Shown: piece by piece, positions 18,535-27,400 of the stretch
Layout of the letters: the number at the start of each line of letters is the position of its first letter
How positions within the stretch are numbered: the first letter of the stretch is position 1
Translations under genes and position numbers: made by a program
The notes under the pieces: generated by a model
Database searches by the model: none
What the model saw: only the letters and a program-made list of their open reading frames with translations
What the model was told of the DNA's origin: nothing
Assembly (NCBI GenBank): GCA_022008415.1
Contig: JAIRBC010000009.1
Span: 62,001-126,000, forward strand
Direction: 5' to 3'
Source: Cerina litoralis
Lineage (GTDB): Bacteria > Bacteroidota > Bacteroidia > Flavobacteriales > Flavobacteriaceae
Length of the DNA stretch: 64,000 bases

Positions 18535-19301
18535 TGCCGATACTCCATTCTAAAATATTGGGCGAGGGAACCCCGCTGCTCATTCTCCACGGATTCTTAG
18601 GAATGTTGGACAACTGGAAGACCATAGGCAAGCTATACGCTGAGAACGGATTTAATGTACATCTGATCGACCAGCGCAACCACGGTAAAAGTTTTCATTC
18701 GTCCGATTTTGATTATGATTTTTTAGCCGGGGACATCAAAGAATATATGGCTGGACACCATATGCCACATGCGGTTGCGATGGGGCATTCCATGGGAGGA
18801 AAAACAGTGATGCAGTTGGCCTGTAACCATCCTGAATTGGTGACAAAACTGATCGTGGCAGATATCGCACCCAAATACTACCCGCCACACCACCAAACAA
18901 TTATCAATGCCCTAAATGACCTAACTCTGGAAAAATATACCTCTAGGACCGAAGTAGACGAGGCACTGGCGAAAAACCTCACGGATGTTGGCATCCGCCA
19001 ATTTTTGTTGAAAAACCTTTATTGGGAAACCAAGAACAAGTTGGGTTTTCGGTTCAATTTGCAAGTGTTATCCCAAAAGATGGAAGAAATAGGTGAAAAT
19101 ATTGGTGCCACAGATGTATTTCCAGGTCCTACCCTATTTTTGCGGGGCGACCGCTCCGAATATATTGTTCCCGAAGATTATCCAAATATAAGAAGGCATT
19201 TTCCACTGGCCAAAATAGAAACCATAGACAAGGCCGGCCATTGGCTACATGCCGAAAACCCTAGTCAATTTTTTGAAAAATCCCTGACTTTTATGAAGTA
19301 A
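18534..19301 (+). CDS. Alpha/beta hydrolase (YbfF-like esterase)
   Basis: This 255-residue alpha/beta-hydrolase-fold protein has the oxyanion-loop segment LLILHGFLGMLDNWK, the nucleophile elbow GHSMGGK (Ser about residue 86), the acid strand PTLFLRGDRSEYI (Asp about residue 206) and the late His in KAGHWLHAENP. The order and spacing resemble YbfF and related acyl-CoA or carboxyl-ester hydrolases. No signal peptide is present. It starts on the pdxJ stop codon and so is co-expressed with it, but no link to vitamin B6 is known to me. The substrate is unknown. Confidence 0.9.
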   Translation: MPILHSKILGEGTPLLILHGFLGMLDNWKTIGKLYAENGFNVHLIDQRNHGKSFHSSDFDYDFLAGDIKEYMAGHHMPHAVAMGHSMGGKTVMQLACNHPELVTKLIVADIAPKYYPPHHQTIINALNDLTLEKYTSRTEVDEALAKNLTDVGIRQFLLKNLYWETKNKLGFRFNLQVLSQKMEEIGENIGATDVFPGPTLFLRGDRSEYIVPEDYPNIRRHFPLAKIETIDKAGHWLHAENPSQFFEKSLTFMK

Positions 19302-19504
19302 ATGAAATAAATCACTATTTTTAATCACGGGCCGTAACCACAACGACTGCCAAAACAATCGTAGTCCCAACCAAAATAGTAAAAAATGGGCCATAACAAA
19401 TCTTGATGCCAACTTAAATTGAAGATTCACGAATATCTAAAGGGACAATAAGCAAAAATGTGGGTATGGCGTTTTACGGATAAAATTCAATAAAATTTAA
19501 AGAG

Positions 19505-19846
19505 ATGAAACTTATAATCCGAATCCTCCTAAGTGCCCTAGCCGTCGTTATCTTAGCTAAAATATTGCCCGGAGTGGATGTAGACTCCTATACAACGGCA
19601 ATCATTGTGGCGGTGGTGCTGAGTCTCCTGAATTTTATCGTAAAGCCGATTTTGGTTATTTTGACCCTCCCGGTCACAATTCTCACCCTGGGGCTTTTTC
19701 TGCTAATAATCAATGCCATTATTATCCTCTTGACGGATAGTCTGGTTGACGGATTTTCGGTTGGCAATATTTGGTGGGCCCTACTATTTAGTCTATTGCT
19801 CTCCCTACTTCAGACAATTTTGTTCTCTGTTCTAAAAGAGGACTAG
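19505..19846 (+). CDS. Holin-like small membrane protein (PF04020-type)
   Basis: This 113-residue protein is almost entirely hydrophobic, with four membrane segments (about 3-20, 28-50, 55-75 and 85-108) and the conserved pattern LSLLNFIVKPILVILTLPV followed by LGLFLLIINAIIILLTDSLVDGFSV. It matches the family called mycobacterial 4TM phage holin (YvlD-like), which is widespread in chromosomes. The phage name is historical, and no phage genes are nearby. The function is unknown. It stands alone between the hydrolase and mscS genes. Confidence 0.88.
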   Translation: MKLIIRILLSALAVVILAKILPGVDVDSYTTAIIVAVVLSLLNFIVKPILVILTLPVTILTLGLFLLIINAIIILLTDSLVDGFSVGNIWWALLFSLLLSLLQTILFSVLKED

Positions 19847-19918
19847 CGGATTAAACCCTTTTAAAGTTTACCGAATATTGCCAAGTAACCCATTGTACTA
19901 CAATCTATTCCAATTAAA

Positions 19919-21040
19919 ATGAAAAACCTTTTTGAGGCTTACCGTCAGGATTTTATCTACGTACTTATCACAATAATCGCGGTGTTGGTATTGCGCCTTG
20001 TTACCAACGCGGTAATCCGTTGGCTGATAAAGTTTCAAACCAGAAAGTTTGCCGTAAAACCTTCCAACGCCATCCCAATGATTAGGCGCATCCTCAATAC
20101 CTTGTGGATCGTTTTGGGTTTTATAGCCCTTCGATACATCTTTGACGACGGGGAAAACGCCGGTAGAATTTCCAACAATTTTAAAATCGCCGTTTACCTG
20201 GGCATTATTGCCTCGGCCACAGTAGTGGTGGCCTCCTCCGTAAATATTTGGTTTAAGCTCAATATTGAAAAAAAGATAGAACAGCAGCAAGATCCTACAA
20301 GTATTAAGTTTCTTCGGTATGTCGTACTTATTTCGATCTATTTTATGGGTGCATTATTTTGCCTTTTAGCATTTCCCTCGCTTAGGGGGATAGCCCAAAC
20401 AGCTTTGGGCGGTGCCGGGGTACTTGCCTTGATTGCGGGTTTGGCGGCATAAGAGGCACTCGCCAATATTATAGGAGGGATATTCATCATTACCTTCAAA
20501 CCTTTCAGGACAGGCGATCTAATTGAAATAGACGACGCAACCATTGGCACCGTGATGGATATTACGCTTCGCCATACCGTAATTCGCAATTATAAAAATG
20601 GGATGATCGTTATTCCAAACTCAATTGTCAATAAAGAAAAAATCGTCAACTTCGATATCGGGGAGAAAAAATCCTGCGAGTTTATAGACATCGGTATATC
20701 CTATGACAGTGATGTAGATTTCGCCAAGAAAATCATGCAGGAAGAATGTGGGAACCACCCCCTCATCTTTGACAACCGAAGTGCTGAAGAGAAGCACAAC
20801 AATGTTCCTGTAGTTAAAACGGCACTGATCGGCCTAGATGATTCTTCCGTCCAACTCAGGGCCTGGGCCTGGGCAAATAGCTATGTGGACGCCGCTTCCC
20901 TAAAACGGGATGTATTGGAAAGCATTAAAAAGCGTTTCGACAAGGAAGGGATTGATATACCCTATCCCCATAGAACTGTAATTATAAAGGATACCTTTTA
21001 CAAACGCGATAAGGAAGAACAAAATATGAAAGACACATGA
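19919..21040 (+). pseudogene. Mechanosensitive ion channel MscS, interrupted by an in-frame TAA
   Basis: One frame of 374 codons encodes an MscS channel, but codon 178 (20450-20452) is TAA. Before it are the N-terminal membrane segments and the pore helix GGAGVLALIAGLAA; after it, in the same frame, come EALANIIGGIFIITFKPFR, the beta domain (GDLIEIDDATIGTVMDIT, NSIVNKEKIVNFD) and the C-terminal alpha/beta domain through PYPHRTVIIKD. Relatives carry Gln at this position (AAQEALAN; LALQGSLSN in E. coli MscS), so a single C-to-T change of CAA to TAA explains the stop. No other damage is seen, so the event is recent, a sequencing error, or suppressed. If real, only the membrane half is made; ATG 20552 could restart the cytoplasmic domain. 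Confidence 0.85.
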
Positions 21041-21096
21041 ATCCAAATTTAGGATTAAAACAAAAAGGAAATTAGAATTTCACCTATGTTGTACCT

Positions 21097-21129
21097 AAAA
21101 AGACAAAGCCGACTCGTTGAAGTCGGCTT
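21097..21129 (-). terminator. Terminator of tRNA-Leu
   Basis: A perfect 9-bp stem (21106-21114 with 21121-21129) has a 6-base loop and is followed on the minus strand by TGTCTTTTT. It lies 11 bases beyond the tRNA 3' end. Confidence 0.85.
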
Positions 21130-21140
21130 AGCCCTTGCTG

Positions 21141-21221
21141 TACCTTGGGTGGGAATCGAACCCACACGTCAAAGACACTGGATTTTGAATCCAGCGCGTC
21201 TACCAATTCCGCCACCAAGGC
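21141..21221 (-). tRNA. tRNA-Leu (anticodon CAA)
   Basis: On the minus strand the sequence folds as a class II tRNA. The 7-bp acceptor stem is GCCTTGG with CCAAGGT, and the D-arm is GCGGAATTGGTAGACGCGC, typical of leucine tRNA. The anticodon stem CTGGA/TCCAG has loop TTCAAAA giving CAA, which reads UUG. The variable arm is extended and the T-arm is GTGGGTTCGATTCCCAC. The 3' CCA is not encoded. A terminator follows. A 12-base copy of its 5' end lies 53 bases upstream (21262-21273). Confidence 0.95.
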
Positions 21222-21261
21222 ATTTCTAAACTCGGCGCGGCTACCTCCCGACCATTCGGGG

Positions 21262-21273
21262 CCGCCACCAAGG
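21262..21273 (-). repeat. Partial copy of the tRNA-Leu 5' end
   Basis: On the minus strand CCTTGGTGGCGG occurs here and again at 21209-21220, where it forms tRNA bases 2-13. The bases between (21231-21261) are GC-rich and fold (CCCGA-ATGG-TCGGG). This could be a remnant of a tandem tRNA or of an insertion at the tRNA. Confidence 0.45.
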
Positions 21274-21360
21274 TTCTTAAGCGACTGCAAAATTAAAAAA
21301 TATTTTTCTTTTACAACTAAAAAAAGAAACATTTATCCTTTAGCAACCCAAATAAATTTA

Positions 21361-21368
21361 TAAATTTG
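21361..21368 (+). promoter_or_regulatory. Probable -7 promoter element for prs
   Basis: TAAATTTG matches the Bacteroidota -7 consensus TAnnTTTG and lies 53 bases before the prs ATG. No TTG is found at the ideal -33 distance (TTT there instead), so the promoter is a partial match. Confidence 0.55.
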
Positions 21369-21420
21369 CACCTTTCTTATCAATAGATTCTTCAATAAAC
21401 TAGCGGTTAATACGTTAACT

Positions 21421-22362
21421 ATGCCCTACCAAGTACCCGAACCCAAAATTTTTGCCTGTACACAAAGTACAATTTTAGCGGAAAAAATATCCAAAGCCTA
21501 TGGAGCGGATTTGGGGAAGGTCATTTTTTCGAGGTACAGTGATGGAGAGTTTCAACCTTCATTTGAAGAGTCGGTACGGGGAACACGGATTTTCATAATA
21601 GGATCTACCAATCCCGGACCGGAGAATCTGATGGAAATGTTATTGATGCTCGATGCGGCAAAGCGTGCATCCGCAAGGCATATCACCGCTGTAATGCCTT
21701 ATTTTGGATGGGCAAGACAGGATAGAAAGGACAAGCCAAGAGTGCCCATTGCGGCCAAATTGGTGGCCAAAATGTTAGAAGCTGCGGGAGCGACACGAAT
21801 TATAACGATGGATCTCCACGCCGACCAAATTCAAGGCTTTTTTGAAAAACCGGTTGATCATTTGTTCGCTTCGACCATGTTTCTTCCCTATTTAAGAAAC
21901 TTGAACCTGGACAAATTGACCATTGCTTCGCCAGACATGGGTGGGTCCAAAAGGGCATACGCCTATTCCAAAGCGCTGGAGAGCGATGTGGTAATTTGTT
22001 ACAAACAAAGAGAAAAGGCGAACGTAATTTCTGTAATGGAGCTTATTGGAGACGTACAAGGAAAAAATGTGGTGTTGGTAGACGATATGGTGGATACTGC
22101 AGGAACGTTGACCAAGGCAGCCGATTTGATGATCGAGCGGGGCGCGATAAGCGTTAGGGCTATTACCACGCACGCCCTGTTGTCTGGCAACGCTTATGAA
22201 AAAATAGAAAAATCTAAATTGTCCGAACTCATCGTGACCGATTCAATACCCTTACAAAAAGCAAGCAATAAAATAAGGGTGCTGACCTGTGCCGATCTTT
22301 TTGCCGATGTAATGCACAGGGTGCACCACAATACCTCAATAAGCTCAAAATTTTTGATGTAG
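21421..22362 (+). CDS. prs: Ribose-phosphate pyrophosphokinase
   Basis: PRPP synthetase transfers pyrophosphate from ATP to ribose 5-phosphate; PRPP feeds purine, pyrimidine, NAD, His and Trp synthesis. The 313-residue protein has FSRYSDGEFQPSFEESVRG, the flexible ATP-binding region YFGWARQDRKDKPR, TMDLHADQIQGFF (metal and ATP), and the PRPP-binding loop VVLVDDMVDTAGTLTKAA. The length and residues are those of class I enzymes. Downstream are rplY and pth, an order frequent in Bacteroidota and many other bacteria. The ATG at 21421 is preceded by a good -7 element. Confidence 0.97.
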   Translation: MPYQVPEPKIFACTQSTILAEKISKAYGADLGKVIFSRYSDGEFQPSFEESVRGTRIFIIGSTNPGPENLMEMLLMLDAAKRASARHITAVMPYFGWARQDRKDKPRVPIAAKLVAKMLEAAGATRIITMDLHADQIQGFFEKPVDHLFASTMFLPYLRNLNLDKLTIASPDMGGSKRAYAYSKALESDVVICYKQREKANVISVMELIGDVQGKNVVLVDDMVDTAGTLTKAADLMIERGAISVRAITTHALLSGNAYEKIEKSKLSELIVTDSIPLQKASNKIRVLTCADLFADVMHRVHHNTSISSKFLM

Positions 22363-22437
22363 CCATCGGCCTCGCCAAGGCGCCCGATGCCAACAAAATA
22401 TTTATTCATATTTAACTATTAATTTTTAATCTATACA

Positions 22438-23103
22438 ATGAAATCAATTACAATTAAAGGATCAGAAAGAGAAAGCGTGGGCAAGAAGGCGACCAAAGCC
22501 CTACGTAATGCTGGAAAGGTTCCTTGCGTACTGTACGGAGGGGAGAAACCATTGCACTTTTCAGCAGACGAACTATCGTTCAAAGACTTGGTGTACACTC
22601 CAAACGCACATACCGTTGTGATCGATTTGGAAGGTGATGGAAAATTTGACGCCGTGATGCAGGACATCCAATTTCATCCCGTTACGGACAACATTCTTCA
22701 CGTAGATTTCTACCAACTCTTTAAGGACAAAGAAGTTACCATGAATATTCCCGTTCATTTGGAAGGGAGTTCCCCTGGGGTAAGAAATGGTGGCCGTTTG
22801 TTGTTCCGCAAAAGAAAGCTCGCCATCAAGGCCCTTCCGGACAAACTTCCGGATTTCTTTAACGTGGATATCTCCAAACTTAAAATTGGTGGAAACATTG
22901 ATGTTTCCTCTCTTTTAAATGACGATTTCACCATTTTACATCCCGATACCACTGTTGTAGTACAGGTTAAAGCTGCACGTGCGGCGATCGTAGTGGAAGA
23001 GGACGAAGATGAAGAAGGAGCAGAAGGGGCAGAAGGGACCGAAGAAGGATCAGTAGAAGGTGCAGAAGCAGCTGCAGAAGGTGCTGCCGAAAGCAAAGAG
23101 TAA
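22438..23103 (+). CDS. rplY: 50S ribosomal protein L25 / general stress protein Ctc
   Basis: L25 (Ctc type) binds 5S rRNA in the large ribosomal subunit. The 221-residue protein has the N-terminal L25 domain ([27 protein letters not shown]..., about 1-95) and the C-terminal TL5/Ctc beta domain (about 100-185). A low-complexity acidic tail rich in Glu, Ala and Gly follows (about 186-221) and is typical of Bacteroidota. It lies 75 bases after prs and is followed by a strong terminator, so prs-rplY is probably one transcript. The tail is predicted to be disordered. Confidence 0.95.
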   Translation: MKSITIKGSERESVGKKATKALRNAGKVPCVLYGGEKPLHFSADELSFKDLVYTPNAHTVVIDLEGDGKFDAVMQDIQFHPVTDNILHVDFYQLFKDKEVTMNIPVHLEGSSPGVRNGGRLLFRKRKLAIKALPDKLPDFFNVDISKLKIGGNIDVSSLLNDDFTILHPDTTVVVQVKAARAAIVVEEDEDEEGAEGAEGTEEGSVEGAEAAAEGAAESKE

Positions 23104-23128
23104 GCTTGTTCATTATATTTTAAGTCAG

Positions 23129-23170
23129 AGCATCCCGTCCCGATAGTTATCGGGATTTCGGGATGCTTTT
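23129..23170 (+). terminator. Rho-independent terminator after rplY
   Basis: A long imperfect stem (AGCATCCCG 23129-23137 with CGGGATGCT 23159-23167) contains a further inner stem TCCCGAT/ATCGGGA and is followed by TTTT. It lies 25 bases downstream of rplY. Confidence 0.85.
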
Positions 23171-23185
23171 GTATTTTTGGTTTAA

Positions 23186-23815
23186 ATGCACTCTTTTATA
23201 AGAACATTTCTAGGGAAAGGCAAACTTTCCAGGGAAAAAGAGAAATTTATGAAAAAATTTCTAATCGTAGGCCTAGGAAATATCGGTACGGAATACGCCA
23301 AGACCCGACATAATATCGGATTTAAAATATTGGACACCCTTGCCGATGAAGTTCCATTTTCATTCGAAACGGTAAAACTCGGGGCTTTGGGAACATTTAA
23401 AATAAAAGGGAGGACCGTCTATTGCCTAAAACCATCCACATACATGAACCGTAGCGGAAAGGCCATAAAATATTGGTTGGAAAAAGAAAAAATCCCAAGA
23501 GAAAACCTGCTCGTACTGACCGATGACATCAATTTGCCCTTTGGAACAATAAGGTTAAAGGGGAAGGGCAGTGACGGCGGACACAACGGGCTTAAGGACA
23601 CCCAATATATGCTGCAAACCACAGTTTACAACCGACTGCGTTTTGGTATTGGATCAGAATTTAGCAAAGGCCGGCAAGTAGACTACGTGTTGGGAGAATG
23701 GGACGACCAGGAAAAAAAAGCACTCCCCGAGAGACTAAACCAAATGACGGAAATAGTGACTTCCTTTGTATTGTCTGGGTTGCAAAGGACCATGAACCAA
23801 TACAACGGGACTTAA
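23186..23815 (+). CDS. pth: Peptidyl-tRNA hydrolase
   Basis: Pth releases tRNA from peptidyl-tRNAs that fall off the ribosome. The conserved body begins MKKFLIVGLGNIGTEYAKTRHNIGF (catalytic His in RHN), then CLKPSTYMNRSG, LVLTDDINLPFG (Asp) and GSDGGHNGLKD. The ATG at 23186 gives 209 residues with a 21-residue basic amphipathic N-terminal extension (HSFIRTFLGKGKLSRE). The ATG at 23249 gives the usual 188. I keep the longer form because flavobacterial homologues, as I recall them, carry a similar extension, but the shorter start is possible. Its stop overlaps by four bases the stop of the convergent lipoprotein gene. Confidence 0.93.
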   Translation: MHSFIRTFLGKGKLSREKEKFMKKFLIVGLGNIGTEYAKTRHNIGFKILDTLADEVPFSFETVKLGALGTFKIKGRTVYCLKPSTYMNRSGKAIKYWLEKEKIPRENLLVLTDDINLPFGTIRLKGKGSDGGHNGLKDTQYMLQTTVYNRLRFGIGSEFSKGRQVDYVLGEWDDQEKKALPERLNQMTEIVTSFVLSGLQRTMNQYNGT

Positions 23816-24495
23816 AGTACTTTAAACTCATAGACTCCCGAATCGGACGTATTTCCCGCTTTGTCCTTGGAAATGATCCGCCAGTAATATACGGTATTGG
23901 AAAGTACGCTCACTTTATAATCTACGAAATCGGCAGCCAGGGTAGCCACCAAGGCAACCGGAGGATTTTCTGAAGAAAAATAGACCTCAAATCCCAATAA
24001 GTCTTCATCAACGTCTGCACCGGACCATTCCAAAGTAATTTCATTATTGATATCCTTAAAAACGGAAGCTCCCGATTTTGGAGAAATGATTTCTGCCGGA
24101 AATGGAGGGTAGGTCGTTACAAAACCCGAATTATAAAATCGCCATACCTCACTGGTAGCGGTTTCCGGGACCTGGGAATTTTTTGAAGTTACAAACCAGG
24201 AATACGGCGCGCCCTTTTGCAACGGAAGCTTAGCGGATAGGGATGCAGTACTAATGGTCTGGGTTACACTTGTATTTAAGTTGGTTACCCTGACCTCGTA
24301 GATGTCGGTATTGTTTGATGCCTGCCATTTAAATTCGACCCTACTGCTTAAATCGTCTATGATTATGCCCGTATTGCATTCCGAATCCTTCTCGGGATAG
24401 ATCAACCGTACACGCTCCGGTTTGGCAGGGGGGTCGTCGTTCCCACCGCAGCCAAAAAGGAAAATTGTGCATATTATAAAAAAAATCCTGTTCAT
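23812..24495 (-). CDS. Lipoprotein with fibronectin type III-like modules
   Basis: This 227-residue protein starts with a lipoprotein signal (FIICTIFLFGC, Cys16 as the lipid site) followed by GGNDDPPAKP. Two beta-sandwich modules follow: about 28-115 (VEFKWQASNNTDIYEVRVTN...YSWFVTSKNS) and about 125-227 (ISPKSGASVF...ITLEWSGADVDEDLLGFEVYFS...VYYWRIISKDKAGN). They resemble fibronectin type III-like domains. Its ATG overlaps the TGA of the upstream protease gene (ATGA at 24492-24495), so the two are made together. It may help anchor or assist the secreted protease at the cell surface; this is inference. No enzymatic motif is seen. Confidence 0.85.
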   Translation of the reverse strand: MNRIFFIICTIFLFGCGGNDDPPAKPERVRLIYPEKDSECNTGIIIDDLSSRVEFKWQASNNTDIYEVRVTNLNTSVTQTISTASLSAKLPLQKGAPYSWFVTSKNSQVPETATSEVWRFYNSGFVTTYPPFPAEIISPKSGASVFKDINNEITLEWSGADVDEDLLGFEVYFSSENPPVALVATLAADFVDYKVSVLSNTVYYWRIISKDKAGNTSDSGVYEFKVL

Positions 24496-27400
24496 TCCTT
24501 AATAACTTTTATGGTTTTCCTCACGGTTTTTCCCTCGACGACCAAATAATAGACCCCTGCCCGCAAACCCACTAAATTCAACTCGGTTTCGGTACCGTTT
24601 ACCTTTCGTTTTTCGCTCCGCAAGAAGCTTCCACTAGAAGTATAAAGTGTCAGCTTTACTTCATTCTCATGGTCCACCAAAAAAATTCTCGCCATCCCAA
24701 TAACAGGGTTGGGATATACTATTGGGTCTTGGGAAAGAAAGATAACCTTGTCAAAACTTCCTTGACAGGGCAATTCGGTATACACCTTAACATGATTATT
24801 CCCCCTTTTTAAATTGAGGGTAATCGTGCCTTTTTCCGTTTGTATAAGTGCCCCATTTAGTTCTATATTGTAAAAATCCGATCCCTCCATAGTTAACAAT
24901 AATTGCTGCCTATTAGATGTAGTTTTAACCGCTACGCTCAAGGGATCTGGTTGGGTAACCACCACCTCAAAACAATTTGGCTCATAATTATTGGTTCCAT
25001 CCAAACCAGTTATGCACAGGGTATACGTACCTGCCCGAATATTATCCAAGAGAACGGAATCCGTAAATTCCCGGGAAGTATCCGACCCGTTCCCGCTAAG
25101 CGTAGCGGTGTAGTCCATTGGGTCGGCAGCCGTAATTTGAATCGAACCGTCGTTACCGGCCCTACAGGATTCACTTTGTAGGACAATAGAAAAATTTCCG
25201 GGAAGAAAACGGTAAACCGGGCAGCCATTAATATCTACTTCCGTTCCCTTAGGGGTTCCCAGACATAGATCGTCACCATCATCGAACACCCCATCCTTAT
25301 CTGCATCGGGCCTAAAAGCACCCTCGATACAAACATCCAAGGAAAAAGAATTTAAGCTACCTCCGTCCGACGGTGCATTGTCCTCAACGGTTAAAATCCA
25401 ATCCCCTTGAACAGATTCCCCGACAAAGGAAGCCAAGGAGCCCAAAGGTTTAACGATACCGCTTATGGCAGGGTTGTTTCCACACACAAAAATATCGGCA
25501 TCATCATCAAAAGTTGCCACCATATTTTTGGAATCGCCACAAGAATTGGAAATAAGCACGACGGTGGTGCCCATCGGTGAGGTTAGGCTAACGGTAAGAT
25601 CGGAAATAAACGAATGCATTATATCCAAGTTAACGTTGACATCGGCTATTGGAAGATCGTCCAAGAAAGTAATCTTGGACGTAATTGTAGAAGTTCCTAC
25701 TTTGGCAATTTCCTCTGGCAGGTCCCCTGCAGATTTATTGGTGCAGCTCAATTGTGTTGTAGTAAAGCTAAAAGGTGTTCCAAAAGAACCTTCGGCACAG
25801 TTGTTCTTGGGCTTAACCCGCCAATAGTACGTGGTATCCGGTTCCAAATTTAAGGGTAAGTAAGAGTCGAATATGACTGACACGGACTCGACAATATCTG
25901 TAAAGACAGAATCCTTGGCAATCTGAAGATCATAGGATGAGTATTCGGGATCGTCCTGCCATTCTAGCAATTGGCCAAAACGGGCACCGACAAAACCATT
26001 TTGTGGTGACAACAGTACTACCTCTGAAAAATTTGAATCGTGGACCGCAAGGTTCAATGGCACTTCCTGGGTCAATGTGGCCGCAGTGGCCTTAACGAAT
26101 ATCGGATAATTTCCCACAGTTACACTTCCCGTTCCCGAAATGGTCAGTGTTATCGGCGTGTTGGCCACCGTGGCCGTGGCCGGGGAAAATGAAGCCGACA
26201 TTCCCGCCGGGAGCCCAGTGGCACTAAAGGTCGATTCTTCGGCAAACCCCAAATAGGTCTCGTAGTTAAACGTGATGTCCAGGTCGTTCGGTTGGCAGAC
26301 GTCAGGTGACAATTCGTTAAAATCCAGGACTATTTCTGTCGGGGAAATCGTGAAATTTGCACTATTTACGGCAAAGAAAACATTGTTGTGGGCCTTGACC
26401 ATTATGCGGCCCTCCGTAGTGGCCGTACCAGGCATTACAATCTGGTACGAACCCGTATTGGGTACATTGGTAGCCAATGAATCAGGAAAGGAAACACCTC
26501 CATCGGTAGACATGAAAAGATCCACAGTTTGGGCATTTACAGGAGATTTATCCGTATTTGCCACCTCCCAGGATATGGTTTGTACAGATCCTCCAGGATA
26601 GGCTTCCCCAGAATTTTGTGAAGTAACCACAAACGGGCCGGCGGCGTTGACCACATTAACCTTGACGAGTTCCGAGGTCACTTGGCCACCTCCATCCGCA
26701 TTGTCCCTTACTGTTAAGGCAAAGTTCATTGCCCTTTCTACATTAGACACCGTTTCCCATGTTGAATCTACGGTTGGTCTTATCTGGGTTAGATTTCCCT
26801 TGATCACACTGGCGAGCTTTGGAAAGTATCGTTCAGGAGAAATAGAGGGTTTTTGGGATCTAAAATTGGCTCCCTCAGGATTTGTAGGTCCAAAGATCGT
26901 ATTAGAAACTATCCCATTGTCTATTTGTTCCCATGTATAGGTGAGTACATCTCCAACATCCGGATCCGTAGCCTTGCCCGTTAGAACAAAAGCGGTAGAC
27001 TTGGGAATGGTAAAATTACCTATGGAATCCAAAACTGGCGGATTGTCTGTAATGGGAATCAACTCGGGACAACTAGTACCCAACGTATATTGGGAAATCT
27101 GAAAAATGCTGTAGTAGTGAAAATAATCATCTCCATGTAGGGCTACGTTGTTTTCACCTGCAATTCCCGCATACCCCATTATCGTGGTTCCGCTACCCGG
27201 CTCCACTTGTGCCAGGGTTCCTTCGGATTGATAGGACCATGTGTGATTGGCACCGAACTGATGCCCCAATTCATGGGCTACAAATTCTAAATCGAAGGTA
27301 TCCCCTTCCGGGTTCGTACTCGATGAGTAAGCGCTACCCTTTTTATTGTCTACGCAGACCGATCCTACAAATCCGGCATTGCCATTGTCTACATCCTTAT

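Noticed and set aside
19505-19846. Holin-like gene as evidence of a prophage
   Set aside because: PF04020-type proteins are ordinary chromosomal membrane proteins; no capsid, tail, integrase or lysis genes are present.
21084-21332. Open frame across tRNA-Leu (contains ALVAELVDALDSK)
   Set aside because: This peptide is the well-known artefact of translating a tRNA-Leu gene.
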